From Isoetes taiwanensis (Eukaryota; Streptophyta; Lycopodiopsida; Isoetales; Isoetaceae), in NCBI GenBank assembly GCA_021234155.1, contig JAJEKV010000064.1, positions 5,770,001 through 5,834,000 of the forward strand: 64,000 nucleotides of DNA, read 5' to 3'. The translations under genes and the position numbers were made by a program. Positions 58,919 through 64,000 of the stretch are shown piece after piece. Each line of letters begins with the position of its first letter. Position 1 is the stretch's first letter. The notes beneath the pieces were generated by a model. The model searched no databases, was not told the origin of the DNA, and saw only the letters and a list, made by a program, of their open reading frames with translations.

Positions 58919-59376
58919 AACTAACTTTCATTGTAATCTATGTGCTAAGAAATTCAATATATTTTGATGAAGATTTTTCAACTGAAAACTTTGTCTCTTT
59001 AACAATGCTTAATTAGATCAATTCTTTTTTCGATTCATGATTTCAGACTCTTTCTCTTTTCTATGTTTGATTTTCTTAGTACTTATATTAAGCTTGCAAA
59101 AACACAAAACTATATTTCCTTCTATTTTCAACAACAAATACTTAATGAGTTTTTAAATTTAATGTCTCTCTCCTCAAAACAAGCTTTTTTTTTTTTTGCC
59201 CTTTTTAAAAAATGAAAAGGCTTCAAAAATGTTGCTTTTTTTGGGGTATTTCGAATGCTATTTACTCAACAATCTATTTTGCTCCCTATTTTGTCCACTT
59301 TTTTCAAGTTTCCAATTTTTATAAAGGAATCTTTCAAACGCACTTTTTAAATAAGTGCGTTTCATTTTAAACCTTG

Positions 59377-59984
59377 TTAGCAGTGGACCACCAGAACAAG
59401 TGCTTCTCCAAATCCCTAATGATCTCCTCCCATGCAGCTCCCATAGTAACATGGATGCCAACTGGAATCCCCAACAACTTGATGGTCTGTCCATGCGCAA
59501 GTAATTTCCATGGATAAGCGTGAACACATGCCGGAGCCGGATTATCCAATGTCCACAAAGCTGTACACTTCTGCACCCCACAAGAACACCCGAAGCCAGT
59601 GAAAAAGTATCTAAAAGCATTTTGGCAGTAGCAAGATTCTCATCATTAGTGACTAGCAAGAGGAACGTGTCGTCTGCATATTGATTGCAAACCTCTTGTG
59701 TGCCGTCCTCCATTGCAAGACCACTGAGAAGTCCCTCCGCTGCTGCAATGGTGAATAAAGGTGACAAAGCCTCTCGCAACAATTGTGAAAAGCATACCAA
59801 GATATCCGCAATAAATCCTACCGAAAGTGAAAAGGCATGTGACGGCTCACCATGGAACAGATACCGCCGAAAGCGAGACATGCACCATAATATCCGATGT
59901 GAATTGTTCCCCAAATCCCAGCCTTAGCATACAACGACGATGAATTCCCAAATGACATCATCTATGCCATGTTGACCTCCCTTT
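59377..59984 (-). mobile_element. LINE, 5' part, split by the DNA element (unit 3)
   Basis: Reverse transcriptase piece with NQYADDTFLLLV, collinear with 38,209-38,812 and with 15,277-15,884. Confidence 0.85.
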
Positions 59985-62900
59985 AAATCAGCCTTTGACC
60001 AAATTTTATTCCATCACCTAATTACCTCGCTTTGGAAATTGAGAAAGGGGACTAGCAAGCAAAGACACCGTAAGGCTTTTTAGCAAGGTAAGACTTGTTA
60101 GGTTTTTATTTAGGCTTGGTGTCATGCGGACGCTTTAGGTATTTATACTACGATATATGATACTATATATGACACGCCACCAAATTATGGTCAATAGGGA
60201 TAACTTGGGCTAACATAAAATGGTTTTCTTTAGTTATGCTAAAATATTAGGGATAATTAATCTAATTAGACTAGTTAGGTTATCAATTAGCTAAAGTCAC
60301 CAATAGGGCAAGGCCACCGCCCAAATGGATTGGGAACTTGCCAAGTTTAGAGGGCAAATTGAGGTCCCACCCCCAAATCGATTTGGGGAGAGTGGAGGAA
60401 GGAGGAGCCACTAGTCACCGTGGACCGCACTTGAAGAATGGAAGCCTTTCGTGACAAATGGCTCCGACAGAGACCGCTTAGTCCCTAGATAGTTTGTGCT
60501 TCAAACACTTCTTTTATTAGATGGAATGGTTAATTTCTCTCTTATATGTTACTATGATGAGGATGGATACTTTGATTGTGATTGTGTTCTCTTTTTCTGT
60601 TCCTCCTCAGGGAGAGTAGAGACCTGAAAGCTCCCTAGAAGTAGAGATGTTTCTATCTAGAACCCTTAAGACCTAGTAATTGCGCGCCCGCACACAAGAG
60701 CCCACCCGATGTGAATGCTATATCGTGATTCAGCACCAAATAATGGGTACAATGGTGAAACGGGGGTGGGGTCTTGCCTAGCGTGGCTACAGGACTCCTA
60801 CAATGTGCTAGGCTTATAGTCTGTCCTCACATTGGGGCCAGATATGAGTCTGACACCTCCTGGGTCGTAGGAAACGTGCCTAAATGGACGTCCTGGGCTC
60901 GATGAGTGCGCCTAATGGCCCATGGATTTTGGAGTCCATTTTCTTCCACCCGTTTTGTTGTATTGACATGTGTCAAGTGCGACAGTCGATCACTACTCCC
61001 GGCTATGCGGGGGCATCATAGTCGTTGACGTCCCGCTCTGGGATGCCATGCTGGATACTGCGGACTAGGATTGCCAAATTCAAATGCTAAACTCCGGGAT
61101 GCCACACGCGATATCGTGGCAAGGGATTCCCAACTCAAAATCTAGATATTTGGGAACCCCCAGTTAGCGGTCCCAGATGCGGAGAGCACTTCCATTGGCA
61201 TGCTATATATCTCACACTCTTATAATATCTACTACTAGTCTTATAATTGTACTCTCATAACTGGGTTTTGCGATGTCATCATTTGTAAATGTAAGTAGTA
61301 GATAAATTTTTTGCACAAATTCACACAATGCCAATGTTATGTAAATATTATGGAGAAATATTTATGTAAACATTCTAGTCTGGTATGAGTCCATGACATT
61401 TATTACTAGTCTCATCTTGATGCATTTCATCTCTCATGTCTTCAATCAAATAATATACCATTTACATGCTAGAAAGTTGTCCCAAATTGTACAAGGCACT
61501 AGATAAATAAGAATAACGGTACAACTACATCTGTTGCACATTTCTAAACAACATTTTTGTACTATGGAATTTGTTGCTCAAGAAAGATCGAGGGTCATCA
61601 TTAAAATTGATGTGTCTTCATTGGATAGCAAGGGTTGGCTCATAGCAAACAAGATTACCTTGTAAGCTAAAATTATCTTGTTGAAGCATGGAAGCACATT
61701 ATTCGTCCTTTATTTGGTTTCTCTTTCTACAAAAGTATTGGTTGGCTAATACTTAAATACGTTTTTCTGTAAGTGAAGCTTTCACAACGATACATACAAT
61801 GTTGCTACTATACAATGTTGCTATTGTACAACAAGGAAAATGCTTCAATAAGCTCACATAAATCCTACACTTACAATACAAGATTTCAATGCTCAATGTT
61901 GACTTCCCTTTAAATCAGCTTGACCAAAATTTTATCTCACCACCTAATTATCTCATTTAAAAAATTGAGAAAAACAAAACCTGGGATAGCAAGAAGCACA
62001 CCAGAAGGCTTTAGCAAGGTAAGACTTGTTAGGTTTTTATTTAGGCTTGGTGTCATGCAATTGGTGGCTAAGCTTTTTCCTTTGTATTTCATTTGAAGAA
62101 GCAATGTTTCAAGTTTTTGTTATTTCATTTGAAAAAGAAATATTTCTTGTTTTTGTAATTCATTTTATTTAGCATTTTCTAGTTTGTTGGTATTTGGATT
62201 TTAAAATATTTGTGGAATGGTGTGTACTTGACCATCTCTTATAGCAATCCCTCGCTCCCATTGATGGATGGGAATATTTTGGATATATGCTGATACATGC
62301 TAGATATTCCTTGTAAACTGCCTAAACCTGTTGTTGCAAGATCAATAAAGTTTTGAAGTTTATTTAAGTTGGCTTTCTCTCTGCTCATATCCTATTGATA
62401 ACTATAACACCACATGACATATGATTATCATTGCAGCTGTCATCGATACAACCTTTAGATGGCTTTAAGTGACAAGGTACCTTGCCCCATTGTTATGCAT
62501 GGATGAATTCTTTCATTTGACTGTAGTAGAGGCACAACTTGGACTCACTATGTAAGCAATTTATATACAGATACCCAAATTTTTAGATACACTCGCCTGA
62601 TATATATACATATTTCTTTTCCCTCATGATAAATGCCTCAGCATAGTTTTGACAAAGACTTTATTCCCTCACCACGATTTTTTTTTCCGAAAACCCTTCG
62701 TATGGGGGTTTTAACCTGGATAGTAATACGTTTGATGCGCCTCCTTTTTGGGTCTCATAGGCCGACTGGTCTCCATGGACGATAAAAACATTATTTATTC
62801 TATATTAATGTTAGAGAAACTCTCACTCACAAAAAGCATACAAACAAACACATTTATTGCACTTCCATTGGCATGCTATATCTCACACTCTTATAATACC

Positions 62901-63469
62901 TACTATTAGTCTTATAAATGTACTCCCATAACTGGATTCTGCGATGCCATCATTTGCAAATGTAAATAGTAGATAAATTGTTTGCAAAAATCCACACAAT
63001 GCCAATGCTATGTAAATATTATGGAGAAATATTTATGTAAACATTCTAGTCTCGTAAGTGTCCATGGCATTTATTACTAGTCTCATCTTGATGTCTTCAA
63101 TCAAATAATATGCCACTTACATGCTAGAAGGTTGTCCCAAATTGTACAAGGCACTAGATAAATAAGAATAATGGTACAATTACCTCTGTTGCACATTTCT
63201 AAACAACATTTTTGTACTATGAAAGTTGTTTCTCAAGAAAGATCAAGCGTCATCATTAAAATTGATGTGTCTTCATTGATAGTATTGGTTGGCTTATAGC
63301 AAATAAGATTACCTTGGAAGTTAAAATTATCTTGTTGAAGCATGAAAGCTCGTTATTCTTCCTTTATTTGGCTTCTTTTCTATAGAAGTATTGGTTGGCC
63401 AATACTTAAATACGTTTTCCTGTAAGTGAAGCTTTCACAACGATACATACAATGTTGCTACTATACAAT
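59985..63469. repeat. Interleaved direct repeats without genes (unit 3)
   Basis: Same layout as units 1 and 2. Scrambling is heavy near 60,120-60,480 and almost absent from 60,730 to 62,630, a sharp change that points to assembly or polishing rather than biology. Confidence 0.65.
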
Positions 63470-63688
63470 ATTTGAAGAAGAAGAAGAAGAGATTTTAACG
63501 CCACGCCATTAAGGCAAAATCCCCATCTGACATGTGACACTTTTACAACACACCCAGATGGGTGCTGCCCCCACCACTTTACATTGCTGAAGTGGGTCCT
63601 TCCCCCACTAACTTTACATTGCATGGCCACTTTCACAACGAGGCGTTGACCTTGGGTATGGCAGTTTAACGTCTTACCACAGGACCAT
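63470..63688 (-). mobile_element. tRNA-derived SINE, Au-like (unit 3)
   Basis: Same insertion and B box deletion as unit 2. The middle (63,500-63,530) is scrambled at CAG-rich motifs. Confidence 0.65.
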
Positions 63689-64000
63689 TGCTATTGTACA
63701 ACAAGGACAATGCTTCAATAAGCTCACATAAATCCTACACTTACAATACAATATTTCAATGCTCAATGTTGGAAGAGTCTCAAACCGTGGCTTGCTTGCC
63801 TTCTACCATCCAACTTCTACATATGTATAAAACTTGAAAGAGTTCAACAAGGTTGTCCATGCTTCATTGGAGAATTAATCTCATTTTCCAGCAATGTCTC
63901 TGTGCGCTAATTGTGTAAGAGGATTAATCATACAAACATAATGATTGTTCGTTGGAATGACATACCTAAGCTTTTGTGCTCGTTGAATGATAGACTTAAG

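Larger units (their letters stand above)
50957..59376. mobile_element. DNA transposon-like element, copy B
   Basis: Same element at the same LINE position in unit 3, 8.42 kb. Ends, genes and palindromes match copy A in order and spacing. AT-rich parts are nearly identical, while GC-containing words are widely scrambled. It came with the duplication of the whole unit, not by a second insertion. Confidence 0.85.
43343..64000. repeat. Tandem segmental duplication, unit 3 (with the DNA element, cut by the window end)
   Basis: Continues the array with the same order of parts as unit 2 and element copy B at the identical LINE position. The window ends at a point equivalent to about 42,840 in unit 2. 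Confidence 0.9.

Overview
The window is nuclear plant DNA dominated by repeats. The signs are GT-AG spliced genes, a plant-type MiAMP1-like antimicrobial peptide gene, PLS-type pentatricopeptide and leucine-rich-repeat fragments, a plant L1-type LINE with an RVT zinc-binding domain, a Ty3/gypsy integrase and a tRNA-derived Au-like SINE. A fern, lycophyte or other large-genome land plant would fit, but the sequence does not fix the species.

Layout. 1-2,265: 3' end of a degraded Ty3/gypsy element. 2,266-5,491: a 1.45-1.5 kb inverted repeat (LTR-like arms, spacer about 280 bp). 5,492-8,940: low-information DNA with a duplicated INO80-like ATPase exon pair and an (ATTCT)14 tract. About 8,940 to the end: three tandem copies of one segment, unit 1 (8,940-22,037), unit 2 (22,062-43,342) and unit 3 (43,343-64,000, cut by the window). 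Each unit carries, in order, an LRR fragment (lost in unit 1), a PPR fragment (minus strand), a MiAMP1-like gene (plus strand), a LINE (minus strand), a stretch of interleaved direct repeats, and a SINE.

The main find is an 8.4-8.6 kb DNA element, 29,637-38,208, with its duplicate at 50,957-59,376. It is inserted in the LINE of units 2 and 3 and absent from the LINE of unit 1, which gives an exact empty site. It has terminal inverted repeats of about 28 bp and a TTAGCA target duplication (possibly 8 bp). It carries two divergent genes. The leftward one encodes a DUF7869-type protein with conserved acidic motifs resembling an RNase H-like (DDE-type) transposase. The rightward one is a spliced gene with a ParB/sulfiredoxin-like domain followed by a beta-class DNA amino-methyltransferase domain (ADIPYG, then LDAFSGSGTTA). 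About 27 copies of an 18-bp palindrome, CGGTATAAATTTATACCG, are confined to the element: beside the leftward gene's start, in the introns of the methyltransferase gene and at its 3' end. A transposase, a ParB-like methyltransferase and clustered palindromic sites in one unit suggest a self-marking or self-partitioning mobile element.

A caution applies throughout. Units 2 and 3 differ from unit 1, and from each other, mostly in short scrambled patches at CTG, CAG and CCG (CHG) motifs inside otherwise identical sequence. This looks like base-calling damage at methylated CHG sites in unpolished repeats. Many frameshifts in the element, the LINE and the peptide genes may therefore be artefacts, and gene models here are given as spans with exons where the splice sites are clear.
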